Assembly (NCBI RefSeq): GCF_016522075.1
Contig: NZ_JAEHFW010000003.1
Span: forward strand, 620,001-684,000
Origin: Mucilaginibacter segetis
GTDB taxonomy: Bacteria; Bacteroidota; Bacteroidia; Sphingobacteriales; Sphingobacteriaceae
Reading direction: 5' to 3'
Length of the DNA: 64,000 bases
This document shows, piece by piece, positions 1 to 8,745 of the stretch (position 1 is the stretch's first letter; the number at the start of each line of letters is the position of its first letter). Made by a program: the position numbers and the translations under genes. The notes beneath the pieces are model-generated. The model saw only the letters and a list, made by a program, of their open reading frames with translations, searched no databases and was not told where the DNA came from.

Positions 1-2
1 AC

Positions 3-1010
3 GTTTTTATACGTGTACACACCAACGCAGGAATTTACGGTGTAGGGGAGTGCTCTGCTTTTCCGATGATAGTGGGCGAAACGCAGGATACCTGTTTAAT
101 GATGGCCAAAGAATTCGCCAGATTATGGAAAGGAGCCAACGCATTAGATATTGCCGCCCGTTTACAGCAACTGGATGATTTTACCGCAGGTAACACCACT
201 ATAAAAAGCGCCTTTGATATAGCTTTACATGATATTGCTGCCAAAAATGCGGAATTGCCGCTTTATAAATATTTAAACGGCCATAAAAGGATTGTAGAAA
301 CAGATATAACCATTGGAATAAACACTCCGGTTAAAATGGCCGGAAAAGCAAAAGAATTTAAAACCCTCGGTGCAAACTTCATTAAAGTTAAGTTAGGCAA
401 AAATGCTGCTGAGGATGTGGAGCGTATAAGGCATATAAGGGAAACTATTGGTTACGCTATTAAATTAAGACTTGATGCTAACCAGGGCTGGAGTTTTGAT
501 GATGCCGTTTTTGCTTTGCAGGCATTGGGTAAATATGAGATAGAGTTTTGTGAACAACCTATGCGTACCTGGTATGACGATAAATTGCCCGCACTGATGA
601 GGCTATCACCCGTAAAAATAATGGCTGATGAAAGTGTTTACAACCACCATGATGCCCGCAGGCAGATAGAGAGCAATAGTTGCCACTATATTAATATAAA
701 AATGGCCAAATGCGGCGGTATAGCCGAAGCCAGGCGGATACATGATATTGCGGAACAAAAAGGTATACCTTGCATGATGGGGGGTATGCTGGAAAGCCGT
801 ATTGCATTAAGCGCTAAGTTGCATTTTGTTTATGCCAGCCCCAACATTAAATTTTATGACATGGATACCTGTATGCTTGGCCATTTGGCAGACCCATGTA
901 CAGGCGGGGTAACTTACGATGGATACCAGTTAAACATCAGCGACCAGCCAGGAATAGGGGCCGATGCAGATGAGCAGTTTTTAAAGGGTTGTGAAAGGTA
1001 TTCGATTTAA
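3..1010 (+). CDS. L-Ala-D/L-Glu (dipeptide) epimerase, 5' truncated
   Basis: Enolase-superfamily epimerase of the muconate lactonizing subgroup, which interconverts the L-Ala-D-Glu and L-Ala-L-Glu dipeptides released during peptidoglycan recycling. The reading frame is open from base 3 with a family-like GECSAFPMIVGETQ segment, so the true start lies before the window and the ATG at 66 is internal. The KxK catalytic lysine motif (IKVKLG, near base 384), the three metal-ligand segments LRLDANQG, EFCEQP and MADES, and the opposing lysine in NIKMAK are all present. An M20 dipeptidase lies 3.6 kb downstream, but the AT-rich beta-helix gene intervenes. Substrate assignment within the family is inferred. 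Confidence 0.85.
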   Translation, partial: VFIRVHTNAGIYGVGECSAFPMIVGETQDTCLMMAKEFARLWKGANALDIAARLQQLDDFTAGNTTIKSAFDIALHDIAAKNAELPLYKYLNGHKRIVETDITIGINTPVKMAGKAKEFKTLGANFIKVKLGKNAAEDVERIRHIRETIGYAIKLRLDANQGWSFDDAVFALQALGKYEIEFCEQPMRTWYDDKLPALMRLSPVKIMADESVYNHHDARRQIESNSCHYINIKMAKCGGIAEARRIHDIAEQKGIPCMMGGMLESRIALSAKLHFVYASPNIKFYDMDTCMLGHLADPCTGGVTYDGYQLNISDQPGIGADADEQFLKGCERYSI

Positions 1011-1086
1011 AAACTTATATTAGTTTATCAATTGACTTTATTGATTAGTCATTTATACATCAACTATTAACCTTAAACTACTTATC

Positions 1087-4000
1087 ATGGCATTAACTTC
1101 TATCGCTGACATTTGTTCATTAAAAATGTATAATGGAGCTGACCGTATTGTATTTGTATCAGATCAAATAACTGGTGGGGTATTTTATTATGAAGATAAT
1201 CCTTGCCATTCGTATACGCCTTATGAAAACACTTTTACTTTTAACGGAGTAGAAATTACAGATGGGGCTTCAAATTCATTTGTAGATCATGGCTTTCTTA
1301 ATGGACAAGTTATCACAATCCAAGGAACGACATATAACAATGGAATATATGTCATAGCTTCAGTTACTCCTGAAAAGATAACAATAGCAAGTACTGGTTC
1401 ATTTGAAAATGAGACGGTAGCTTCAACTATAACCCTAGAAGATGGTGGAATTATTTTCGATGCTCCGGGAATTGAGTCCGGATATTGGAGGCGTCAATTT
1501 GATCAAAAAGATGGGATAAGTGTTAGCTGGTTTGGCGCACAAGGAAATGCACTGTATTATAACTCTGCTGATAAAGAATGGTATACAACTACTTCATATA
1601 CTACATTGGCTAATGATGATACCCTTTCAATTCAAACTACATTAAATTATGCAACCGTTATATATAAAAACATTAAAAAAGTTGTAATTCCACCCGGAAA
1701 ATATGCACATAACACAATTTATGTCCCTTCAGGAGTTTTATTAACCGGCTCTGGAAGTACATTTGAAGCTTTAAATCGTGCAACATCTCAACTCGTTAAA
1801 AAAACTGGAGGAGGAGATAGCATTAGATTAATTGAAAAAACAAAAGGTGAGTCAAGATTATATTGGTTTGGCGGAATAACCAATCTTGAATTTTATGGAC
1901 AACCTTTTAATACAGAAGGGTGGGCAATATCCTGTAGAAATAAAGATGGAGATGTTATAGCTCCTATGGATATGAATTTCTTCGAGAATTTAGAAATGAG
2001 AAACTACACTCAAGGGGGTATAGAATTCCCTGATTTGGCGGTTCCATTATATGTGAAAAATATAAAAGGAATGGGAATGAAAAATGGTCCTGTAATTTTT
2101 ATAGGATCATTAAGTTCAGGTAAATCTGGGCAATCACTTAATATTGATAATCTTTCAGCAGATAATTGTGCACAGGGAGCAATTTGCTTGAATAATTTAA
2201 ATGGATCAAATAATGTTATAATAAATAATCTTAAATCGGAGCAAGGATTTAATACATCTGTTTTAAATCAACCAAATGCTCAAATCAATCCAATTATCTG
2301 TATTGATTGCGAGAATTCCTCTATTATTGTAGATAATGCTAATCATCAAAGTACGGGAATTTATCCAGGAACTTTAGCTGGTAATCCTGTCATATCCTCT
2401 TCTAATCCAGGAACAATAAATCTTTCCCAATCATTTACTGAAGATACAAAAGTCAGGTTTTACACTACTGGCAGTTTACCGGATAATATTATTGCAGGGC
2501 AGCTTTATTATGTTCTTGCATCAGAACTTTCGAGCTCTTCTTTTCAAATTTCAAATGTTCCTGGTGGCCCCCCCATAAATACAACAACCGGCTTACAATC
2601 CGGAACCCATAGTTTATATTTTATTTCTCCTGAAAGTGCAGTTTCATATACTACACCCGGAGATTTGATCTCAATTGAAAAATCATTTACTGAAGCCCCT
2701 GTGATAAGTATTTCAAATCCTGCTCAAATTACATTAACATCACATTTCTTAATCGCAGGAGATACTGTTAAATTTTATACAACTGGTGAATTACCCGCAA
2801 ATATAATTATAGGTCAAATATATTATGTCCTTTCAGCGGGCTTATCAACAAATACTTTTCGCATTTCTACTGAAATTAATGGCGAAGCAGTAGATACATC
2901 AAATGGAACCCAATCCGGAACACATCGTGTATATAAGCAAGTTATAACCGGGGACTTGCCTAAGTTAACCTGGCGTGGAATTGCTATGAGAGTCCGAGAA
3001 TCGGATTATGGAATTATTCCATTTGTTATATCTAAATCCAATACTTCTTATACTGTTTCTCAAGGAGATTTTAATATAGAAAAGCATAGTATTAATGTAA
3101 TTCAAAAAAAATATAATTCAATATTAGATATTGAGGACTCATCGGTTGAAACTAATAATTCGAAAATGCTTTTTGGAACAGGAAATGTGGAAACTACCTC
3201 AAAAATGACAATAGGTGGTGAAAATATGTTTGCTCCTGCATGGAAGAAAACTGGAATAAACCTTCGTATACCGGGGGCTAGCTATACTGATTATTCAAGC
3301 ATTGAAAATGAGACAGTACCTTTAGTGGCAATTAACTCATTTGATGGTGGAGATATAATAAATTGTATTAATGAGGATGTTAGTTTAACTGAAGCAACTA
3401 CTATATATATTGAAAGTAGTCCTGTTTCTGGGTTGCCAGGGAATCCAACTATTGGTAGTAGTTACGGGTTAATTGCTGACAGCTCGGCTATGGTAAAATT
3501 TAAAGGATTTGTTGGAGTGGGAACGGCGTCTACTCAACCTTTGGCTATGCTTCATTTACAAGGAGCATTTAGCGCAGATTCATGGGCAACTAAAGGAATC
3601 CAACTAAAAATATCGGGAAATACAATAACAGATAATACTTCATCCGGAACTATCACAAATTCATATGCCAATGTTATTAATGGTGCTAAACTGGCTGCTA
3701 TTAATACTTTAACTATAACTGACGCAGTCACATTATATATTGATTCACCAACTGCTGGCACAAATTCAACTATAGTGAATCCATATTCTTTAAAATTGGG
3801 AGGCGCTATGAAGTTGGCTGCGGGTAATACGGCTTTTGCTCCTGTTAAGTTCGTTAGTGGACCAGATAAAATAACATGGGCGGTAGGGGATATGGGATTT
3901 GGTCCCTCATCTGGTACTAATAGATTTGTTTTGGTTCCTACAGGCAATACACCAAAAAGAATTGCATTGATTAATGATATGAATCCAGCTAATGGTCAAA

Positions 4001-4242
4001 TTCCAATTGGTAATGGAACTGACTTCACAAGTGTAAATTTAACAGCAGGAAATGGAGTTGAAATTAATAACGGATCGGGTTCTGTAACAATTGGTCTTGG
4101 ATCTACAATTATTCAATCGACAGACCCGACAACTACAGATATAGAAAATGGTAATTATAGAATATATAAAAACTCAACAACAAGTGTAATTAAACTATGG
4201 GTTAATGACAATGGTAATTTAAAAAGCGTTATTTTAAGTTGA
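1087..4242 (+). CDS. Phage tail-spike-like right-handed beta-helix protein
   Basis: A 1051-residue protein with no signal peptide. Residues about 140-240 look like the start of a pectate-lyase-3/tail-spike beta-helix: SVSWFGAQGN, an NDDTLSIQT segment, VIPPGKY, then VPSGVLLTGSGS. Two diverged copies of an 80-residue module follow at about 432-512 and 537-620. Each begins PVIS.SNP and contains FYTTG.LP.NII.GQ.YYVL and SGTH, resembling modules in phage tail fibres; a weaker relative may lie near residues 50-115. The C-terminus is Gly/Asn/Thr rich. The gene is clearly more AT-rich than its neighbours, and no other phage genes adjoin it. It may be a tail-spike relic, a tailocin-like fibre or a surface polysaccharide-binding protein. 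The family call is by motif only. Confidence 0.6.
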   Translation: MALTSIADICSLKMYNGADRIVFVSDQITGGVFYYEDNPCHSYTPYENTFTFNGVEITDGASNSFVDHGFLNGQVITIQGTTYNNGIYVIASVTPEKITIASTGSFENETVASTITLEDGGIIFDAPGIESGYWRRQFDQKDGISVSWFGAQGNALYYNSADKEWYTTTSYTTLANDDTLSIQTTLNYATVIYKNIKKVVIPPGKYAHNTIYVPSGVLLTGSGSTFEALNRATSQLVKKTGGGDSIRLIEKTKGESRLYWFGGITNLEFYGQPFNTEGWAISCRNKDGDVIAPMDMNFFENLEMRNYTQGGIEFPDLAVPLYVKNIKGMGMKNGPVIFIGSLSSGKSGQSLNIDNLSADNCAQGAICLNNLNGSNNVIINNLKSEQGFNTSVLNQPNAQINPIICIDCENSSIIVDNANHQSTGIYPGTLAGNPVISSSNPGTINLSQSFTEDTKVRFYTTGSLPDNIIAGQLYYVLASELSSSSFQISNVPGGPPINTTTGLQSGTHSLYFISPESAVSYTTPGDLISIEKSFTEAPVISISNPAQITLTSHFLIAGDTVKFYTTGELPANIIIGQIYYVLSAGLSTNTFRISTEINGEAVDTSNGTQSGTHRVYKQVITGDLPKLTWRGIAMRVRESDYGIIPFVISKSNTSYTVSQGDFNIEKHSINVIQKKYNSILDIEDSSVETNNSKMLFGTGNVETTSKMTIGGENMFAPAWKKTGINLRIPGASYTDYSSIENETVPLVAINSFDGGDIINCINEDVSLTEATTIYIESSPVSGLPGNPTIGSSYGLIADSSAMVKFKGFVGVGTASTQPLAMLHLQGAFSADSWATKGIQLKISGNTITDNTSSGTITNSYANVINGAKLAAINTLTITDAVTLYIDSPTAGTNSTIVNPYSLKLGGAMKLAAGNTAFAPVKFVSGPDKITWAVGDMGFGPSSGTNRFVLVPTGNTPKRIALINDMNPANGQIPIGNGTDFTSVNLTAGNGVEINNGSGSVTIGLGSTIIQSTDPTTTDIENGNYRIYKNSTTSVIKLWVNDNGNLKSVILS

Positions 4243-4244
4243 TT

Positions 4245-4625
4245 ATGGAAACTATAATATTAAAAGTTTACGAAGCTATAAATCTAGAAGCCGAAATTTT
4301 GGATATATTAAAACTTAAGGCACCAATAAAATTGAAATTTACACTTACAGATTTATTGTTAAAAACCCAATATAGTTTAGCAGCTGCTAAACAATTATTA
4401 TCAGCTCTTTTTGAAAAGTATGGTGAAATTGATGAAAGCAACCCTGCCATATCAATATTACCACAATTTATTGAGGGAACTTCAAAAAAAACCGATTCAT
4501 TTTTGGAATATGAAGCGATTAATAATTGTGAAATCGAGATTCAATATAAATATATTGATCTCGATTTATTTGAAAACATAGAAAGCGATAATAATTATCC
4601 TATTTTGTTTCGCTTAATAAAATAA
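4245..4625 (+). CDS. Small hypothetical protein, partner of the beta-helix gene
   Basis: A 126-residue protein not recognised as any family. The chosen ATG lies two bases after the upstream stop; a TTG six bases earlier would overlap that stop. The close spacing indicates cotranscription and probable translational coupling with the beta-helix gene. The sequence is Leu/Ile/Glu/Lys rich and acidic overall, with predicted helices in the first half and no signal peptide or membrane segment. The base composition is AT-rich like the upstream gene, suggesting the two arrived together. A chaperone or accessory role for the fibre-like protein would fit phage precedent but is only inference. Confidence 0.55.
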   Translation: METIILKVYEAINLEAEILDILKLKAPIKLKFTLTDLLLKTQYSLAAAKQLLSALFEKYGEIDESNPAISILPQFIEGTSKKTDSFLEYEAINNCEIEIQYKYIDLDLFENIESDNNYPILFRLIK

Positions 4626-4626
4626 T

Positions 4627-5997
4627 TTATTCACTCAGTTCAGTAAAATATTTATGGAACAGTGGGATGGTTTCTATCCCTTTGTAGTAGTTAAAAATAT
4701 CATACTTTTCGTTAGGGGAGTGCAGCGCATCACTATCCAACCCGAAGCCCATCAGTACCGTTTTTAAACCAAGCTCAGCCTCAAACAGAGCAACAATAGG
4801 TATGCTACCGCCACCGCGTGTAGGTATAGGCTGCTTGCCAAATGCTTCAGCTATAGCTTTTTGAGCTGCTTTATACGCTACACTATCGGTAGGGGTAACT
4901 ACCGGTTCGCCGCCATGATGCGGAGTTACCTTAACCTTTACTGTTGACGGTGCTATTTTCAGGAAATGATCTGTAAATAGTTTGGTAATTTCCTCTGATG
5001 ATTGATTGGGAACCAGCCTCATAGATATTTTAGCATATGCTTTGGATGGTAACACAGTTTTAGCGCCTTCGCCAATATAACCACCCCATATACCGTTTAC
5101 CTCTAAAGTAGGGCGGGTACCGGTACGCTCAAAAGTAGTGTAGCCTTTTTCGCCCCAAAGTTCGGCTACGTCAAGGTCTCTTTTATATTCCTCTTCATCA
5201 TAAGGAGCGGCATTGAGCGCTTTGCGTTCGGCCTCTGTTAAATCAATAACATTATCGTAAAAACCCGGGATGGCGATATGATTGTTCTCGTCATGCAGGG
5301 AAGCGATAAGTTTGGCCAATATAGTAGCCGGATTTGCTACAGCACCACCATACACACCCGAATGCAGATCGCGGTTTGGCCCGGTAACTTCCACCTCCAG
5401 GTAAGAAAGGCCTCTTAAGCCGGTTTCCAGCGAAGGATTTTCCATGCTGATCATGGAGGTGTCCGAGATCAGTACCACATCGGCCTTTAAACGGTTCTTA
5501 TTTTCTTTTACAAAAATACTCAGGTTTGATGATCCCACTTCTTCCTCACCCTCTATCATGAATTTGATATTACAAGGTAAAGTATCGGTTTTCATCATCA
5601 GCTCAAAAGCTTTTACATGCATATAAAACTGGCCTTTATCATCACAGGCACCGCGGGCATAAATTTTACCATCGCGTACGGTTGGTTCAAAAGGCGGGGT
5701 TTTCCAAAGCTCCAACGGATCGGGCGGTTGCACATCGTAATGGCCGTATACCAATACGGTAGGTCTAGATGAGTCAATTATCTTTTCGCCGTATACAATA
5801 GGGTAACCTGCGGTTTGGCAAACTTCTACATTATCGGCTCCGGCTTCCATTAGTTTTTTGGCTACGTAATCGGCCGTGTTTAAAACATCAGCTTTATACT
5901 TAGGATCCGCACTAACAGAGGCGTATCTTAAAAGCTCAAATAATTCGTCTAATAAACGTTGTTTATTCTCTTCTATATATTGCTTTATTACTTGCAT
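4627..5997 (-). CDS. M20 family dipeptidase
   Basis: Zinc metallopeptidase of the M20A/CNDP-like group, 456 residues, a usual length for cytosolic dipeptidases. Metal and catalytic residues are visible in VYGHYDVQPPDPLELW (His ligand and Asp), ARGACDDKGQ (bridging Asp), EGEEEVGS (catalytic Glu and Glu ligand), an SDTSM segment, and the late LHSPNEKY histidine. The inserted dimerisation domain carries the usual LHSGVYGG segment near residue 210. There is no signal peptide. It probably hydrolyses small peptides; the exact substrate cannot be read from sequence. It converges with the small AT-rich gene, the two stops being only about a base apart. Confidence 0.9.
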   Translation of the reverse strand: MQVIKQYIEENKQRLLDELFELLRYASVSADPKYKADVLNTADYVAKKLMEAGADNVEVCQTAGYPIVYGEKIIDSSRPTVLVYGHYDVQPPDPLELWKTPPFEPTVRDGKIYARGACDDKGQFYMHVKAFELMMKTDTLPCNIKFMIEGEEEVGSSNLSIFVKENKNRLKADVVLISDTSMISMENPSLETGLRGLSYLEVEVTGPNRDLHSGVYGGAVANPATILAKLIASLHDENNHIAIPGFYDNVIDLTEAERKALNAAPYDEEEYKRDLDVAELWGEKGYTTFERTGTRPTLEVNGIWGGYIGEGAKTVLPSKAYAKISMRLVPNQSSEEITKLFTDHFLKIAPSTVKVKVTPHHGGEPVVTPTDSVAYKAAQKAIAEAFGKQPIPTRGGGSIPIVALFEAELGLKTVLMGFGLDSDALHSPNEKYDIFNYYKGIETIPLFHKYFTELSE

Positions 5998-6065
5998 ATA
6001 AATGTAATTTGAAGCAAAGATAACAGTTTATTTGAGGAGGTATGGGGAAGAGGAAGGGTTTTTGT

Positions 6066-6145
6066 CGGTCTGAGTGTGTCGAATTTCTATAGTATGGTTC
6101 GACAAGCTCACCATGACAACAAATTCGCCATGATGAGCCTGACCG
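6066..6145. repeat. Intergenic palindromic element
   Basis: A fold-back element between the M20 dipeptidase promoter region and the ybjQ-like gene. Outer arms CGGTC (6066-6070) and GACCG (6141-6145) pair, and an inner stem is formed by TGTCGAA (6077-6083) and TTCGACA (6098-6104). It contains GGTTCGACAAGCTCACCATG, which resembles dispersed intergenic repeats recalled from bacterial genomes including Bacteroidota. Only one copy occurs in this window, so its repeat nature is inferred. It could act as an RNA-stability hairpin or weak terminator for upstream transcripts. Confidence 0.4.
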
Positions 6146-6173
6146 TATACTACTAAATAAATTTAATAAGATA

Positions 6174-6509
6174 TTATTCAGTAGCTTTCTCTATAACCAC
6201 AGCTGTACCGTAGGCCAGTACTTCGGTAATCCCCTGCATAACTTCGTTAGCATCATACCGCATACCTATAATAGCGTTGGCACCCATTGCCTGCGCATGT
6301 TGTACCAGTAAATGATAAGCTTCTTCGCGGGCGTTTTCGCAAAGCTCCACATAAACCGAAAGCCTGCCGCCAAATAACGATTGTATGCCTCCGGCAAAAT
6401 TGCCTACAACGCTGCGGCTGCGAACTGTTATGCCACGTACAACACCTAAGTGTTTAACAACCTTATAACCGTCGAACCCGGTAGCTGTGGTGATAAATGA
6501 AGTGTCCAT
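6174..6509 (-). CDS. YbjQ family protein (UPF0145)
   Basis: A 111-residue protein matching the YbjQ/UPF0145 family (also called heavy-metal-binding domain), a small homopentamer-forming fold of unknown function. Family features are the GYKVVKHLGVVRGITVRSRSV start, a central FGGRLSVYVELCENAREEAY segment, and GANAIIGMRYDANEV near the end. Length is typical. The downstream neighbour on the same strand is absent for about 180 bases, so it probably ends its own transcript; the upstream alpha/beta hydrolase would have to be transcribed the opposite way round to form an operon (both are reverse, with the hydrolase upstream by 30 bases), so cotranscription with it is plausible. Confidence 0.85.
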   Translation of the reverse strand: MDTSFITTATGFDGYKVVKHLGVVRGITVRSRSVVGNFAGGIQSLFGGRLSVYVELCENAREEAYHLLVQHAQAMGANAIIGMRYDANEVMQGITEVLAYGTAVVIEKATE

Positions 6510-6539
6510 TTTATTTTAATGTTGATATATAGTTAGATG

Positions 6540-7460
6540 CTATTTCTTTAAAAATGTTACCAAAGCCGGATTAACTATTTCTGGTTGTGCCATGTAAGGC
6601 AAGTGTTTAGCATCGTCAACTGGTAAAAACTCCGTTTTTAGTACACTGCGTACAGAGTCGCTGTAGGTAAATGGTACAGTAGTGTCCTCACGGCCCCATG
6701 CCAGCATCACTTTTTTGTTTTTGCTGTTCAGTTCAGCATAGGCTTGCCGGGCATTAAACTTATAATGGTATTGAGTTGATACAATAGCGTGTCTAAACCC
6801 TTTATACTGCATTTGATCCAGGTACTCGTCAACCCAGTCCGGATGCCGTTCAGGATATTTAAAGTCTTCCAACTGACTTTTAGCACGGTCATCAGCAGTA
6901 AAAGTTTCCTTAAATTCGGTAGCCAGTTCGGGCATGGCGGGTTTTGTGAAATCATATACCGGGTCTATAAGAATAACCTTATCAACCATATCGGGGTATT
7001 TATTCGTAAAATCTGTAGCTACAGCACCACCAAACGATACCCCAACTAAGCTTACGGGTGCCGTAAGGTCCAGTTTTGCTATTAATTCTTTTAGCTGATC
7101 AAGATAAGCGTCGTTATTATAAACTATATCCGGCCTGTCAGAGTAACCCCTGCCGTACTCATCATACCTTAACACCCGGAAACCCGCATCAACAAGGTGT
7201 TCGAAGGTTCCGTTCCAGATATAATAGGGAACGCTAAAGCCATGTAGCAGTACAACTACCTTTCCCGTGTCCTGCCCGTCAAGTTCGTAATGGGTAACAC
7301 CATGGCTTAGTTCCACATAGCTGCCGGGCGTACCTTTGCGGATATTAAAGGAAAGTTCCTTTGTTTCTTTATTAAAGTGAAAATAGAATACAGCAATTAC
7401 GGCAGCTGCAAAAATCAGTAACACCAGCAAGGTGCCGAAAATTCGTTTTAAGGTTCTCAT
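6540..7460 (-). CDS. Alpha/beta hydrolase, membrane-anchored
   Basis: A 306-residue alpha/beta-hydrolase fold protein. The N-terminus MRTLKRIFGTLLVLLIF is a signal-anchor helix, so the catalytic domain is probably exported and tethered. The oxyanion region VVLLHGFSVPYYIW, nucleophile elbow GVSFGG (Ser), acid segment AWGREDTTVPF (Asp) and late DDAKHLPY histidine give a full catalytic triad. The reading frame extends to 7589, but that start would add 43 non-homologous-looking residues and overlap the divergent gene, so ATG 7460 was chosen. Substrate unknown: esterase, lactonase or haloalkane-dehalogenase-like activities are all possible. Confidence 0.8.
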   Translation of the reverse strand: MRTLKRIFGTLLVLLIFAAAVIAVFYFHFNKETKELSFNIRKGTPGSYVELSHGVTHYELDGQDTGKVVVLLHGFSVPYYIWNGTFEHLVDAGFRVLRYDEYGRGYSDRPDIVYNNDAYLDQLKELIAKLDLTAPVSLVGVSFGGAVATDFTNKYPDMVDKVILIDPVYDFTKPAMPELATEFKETFTADDRAKSQLEDFKYPERHPDWVDEYLDQMQYKGFRHAIVSTQYHYKFNARQAYAELNSKNKKVMLAWGREDTTVPFTYSDSVRSVLKTEFLPVDDAKHLPYMAQPEIVNPALVTFLKK

Positions 7461-7511
7461 TTTAGGGGAAGAAGGTTTATTTATTAAAAAATTAAAAGTA
7501 GCAGAAATAAT

Positions 7512-7519
7512 TAATTTTG
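7512..7519 (+). promoter_or_regulatory. Candidate -7 box for the DUF2520 gene
   Basis: TAATTTTG matches the Bacteroidota -7 consensus TAnnTTTG, 28 bases before the ATG at 7548, in the 87-base gap between divergent genes. A clear -33 TTTG element is not seen upstream, so this is a partial match only. Confidence 0.35.
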
Positions 7520-7547
7520 CATGATATAAATAATTCCTGTAAAGAGT

Positions 7548-8330
7548 ATGCGTATTACTATAATTGGCTCCGGCAATGTTGCCACACACCTGTCGGCCGC
7601 ATTAAAAAACGCGGGTCATAAAATTGTGCAGGTTTACAGCCGTAATATTAACAAAGCTAATTTGCTGGCTTATCATGTAGCAGCCGAACCTATTGACGAT
7701 ATAGTGCTGATTGATGCAAATACCGATATTTTTATCATAGCGGTAAACGATGATGCAGTGGGCGAGATAGCGCGGCAGTTAGCCGGATTTGATATATTAA
7801 TGGCCCATACTTCCGGTTCGGTGGGGATAAGCACTTTACAGGCATTTACCGATAATGCCGGCGTATTTTATCCTTTACAAACCTTCAGTACCACAAAAGA
7901 GCTTGATTTTAGACAGGTGCCTTTATGTGTTGAAGGTGCAGATGAGTTAATTACCAAAACGTTGGAAGAACTGGCCCGTACTGTAAGCAATAATGTTTAT
8001 CAGGTTAATTCAGAGCAACGTAAGATATTACACCTGTCGGCGGTGTTCGCATGTAATTTCACCAATCATTTATACGGCGTAGCACAGCAGCTTTTAGCGG
8101 AGCATAACATGGATTTTAATATGCTGCGTCCGCTGATAGCCGAAACAGCTGATAAGGTTAAACAACACCTGCCCGCAGAAGTACAAACCGGCCCGGCTGT
8201 ACGTAAGGATGAACAAACCATGCAGAAACATTTGCAAATGCTGGATAATTCGCCACAATTGCAGGAGTTGTACCGCTTACTAAGTCAGGATATTATCAAA
8301 AACACTAATGGCCGTAACGGGGACAAGTAA
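7548..8330 (+). CDS. Rossmann-fold / DUF2520 domain protein
   Basis: A 260-residue protein with an N-terminal NAD(P)-binding Rossmann segment (ITIIGSGNVATHLSAAL, residues 3-19, GxGxxA pattern) followed by a C-terminal helical DUF2520 domain (about 125-255) resembling the dimerisation half of ketopantoate or pyrroline-carboxylate reductases. It is probably an oxidoreductase, but no substrate is established for the family. It begins a forward-strand run with the ferredoxin, IscX, KdsC-like phosphatase and Maf, an order recalled as common in Sphingobacteriaceae. Its stop codon lies 19 bases before the ferredoxin ATG. Confidence 0.8.
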   Translation: MRITIIGSGNVATHLSAALKNAGHKIVQVYSRNINKANLLAYHVAAEPIDDIVLIDANTDIFIIAVNDDAVGEIARQLAGFDILMAHTSGSVGISTLQAFTDNAGVFYPLQTFSTTKELDFRQVPLCVEGADELITKTLEELARTVSNNVYQVNSEQRKILHLSAVFACNFTNHLYGVAQQLLAEHNMDFNMLRPLIAETADKVKQHLPAEVQTGPAVRKDEQTMQKHLQMLDNSPQLQELYRLLSQDIIKNTNGRNGDK

Positions 8331-8336
8331 TTTTGT

Positions 8337-8344
8337 TACTTTTG
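8337..8344 (+). promoter_or_regulatory. Candidate -7 box immediately before the ferredoxin start
   Basis: TACTTTTG fits TAnnTTTG exactly and ends five bases before the ferredoxin ATG at 8350. If used, transcription would start at or near the A of the start codon, giving a leaderless mRNA. A TTTTG at 8331-8335 is too close to be its -33 element. Low-to-moderate support. Confidence 0.35.
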
Positions 8345-8349
8345 CCAAA

Positions 8350-8682
8350 ATGAATATTTTTAAAGTAAAAATAAACTTCGAGGAAAAGGATCACGAAACG
8401 GTAGAACTGCCTATAGCAGAAGGAGAATCGGTTTTAGATGTTTGCCTGGAGAACGGTATTGAATTACAGCATAACTGCGGGGGCGTATGCGGTTGCAGCA
8501 CCTGCCATATATATGTTAATAAGGGCATGGATAATATCCAGGAGATTTCTGATAAGGAAGAAGATTTCATAGACAGGGCCGTAAATCCACGTATTAATTC
8601 GCGTCTGGGTTGCCAGTGTGTGATCATCGATGGTGATATTGAAGTTACCCTGCCTGATCAATCATCCTTTATGGGGCACTAA
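8350..8682 (+). CDS. 2Fe-2S ferredoxin, adrenodoxin/Isc type
   Basis: A 110-residue electron carrier with one [2Fe-2S] cluster. Ligands follow the adrenodoxin pattern C-x5-C-x2-C (Cys43, Cys49, Cys52 in HNCGGVCGCSTCH) with the fourth cysteine in RLGCQC (Cys88). The chosen ATG gives the usual family length; an in-frame ATG at 8308 would overlap the previous gene and add 14 unlikely residues. The adjacent IscX gene points to a role as electron donor in Fe-S cluster assembly, as for Fdx of the Isc system, although no IscS, IscU or chaperone genes are in this window. Confidence 0.9.
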   Translation: MNIFKVKINFEEKDHETVELPIAEGESVLDVCLENGIELQHNCGGVCGCSTCHIYVNKGMDNIQEISDKEEDFIDRAVNPRINSRLGCQCVIIDGDIEVTLPDQSSFMGH

Positions 8683-8745
8683 GTGATACTTAACAAAATT
8701 AATTAAGCAAAACGTGTAGCGTATATACGTTTAAGGTAAATACAA

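Noticed and set aside
3552..3947. Reverse-strand open frame of 131 codons inside the beta-helix gene
   Set aside because: It is the complement of a well-supported long coding frame and has no recognisable domain or start context.
6728..6955. Short frame within the alpha/beta hydrolase gene
   Set aside because: Same-strand shadow frame; the hydrolase catalytic motifs cover this DNA.
7461..7589. Extended N-terminus of the alpha/beta hydrolase
   Set aside because: Would overlap the divergent DUF2520 gene and its promoter and place polar sequence before the signal-anchor helix.
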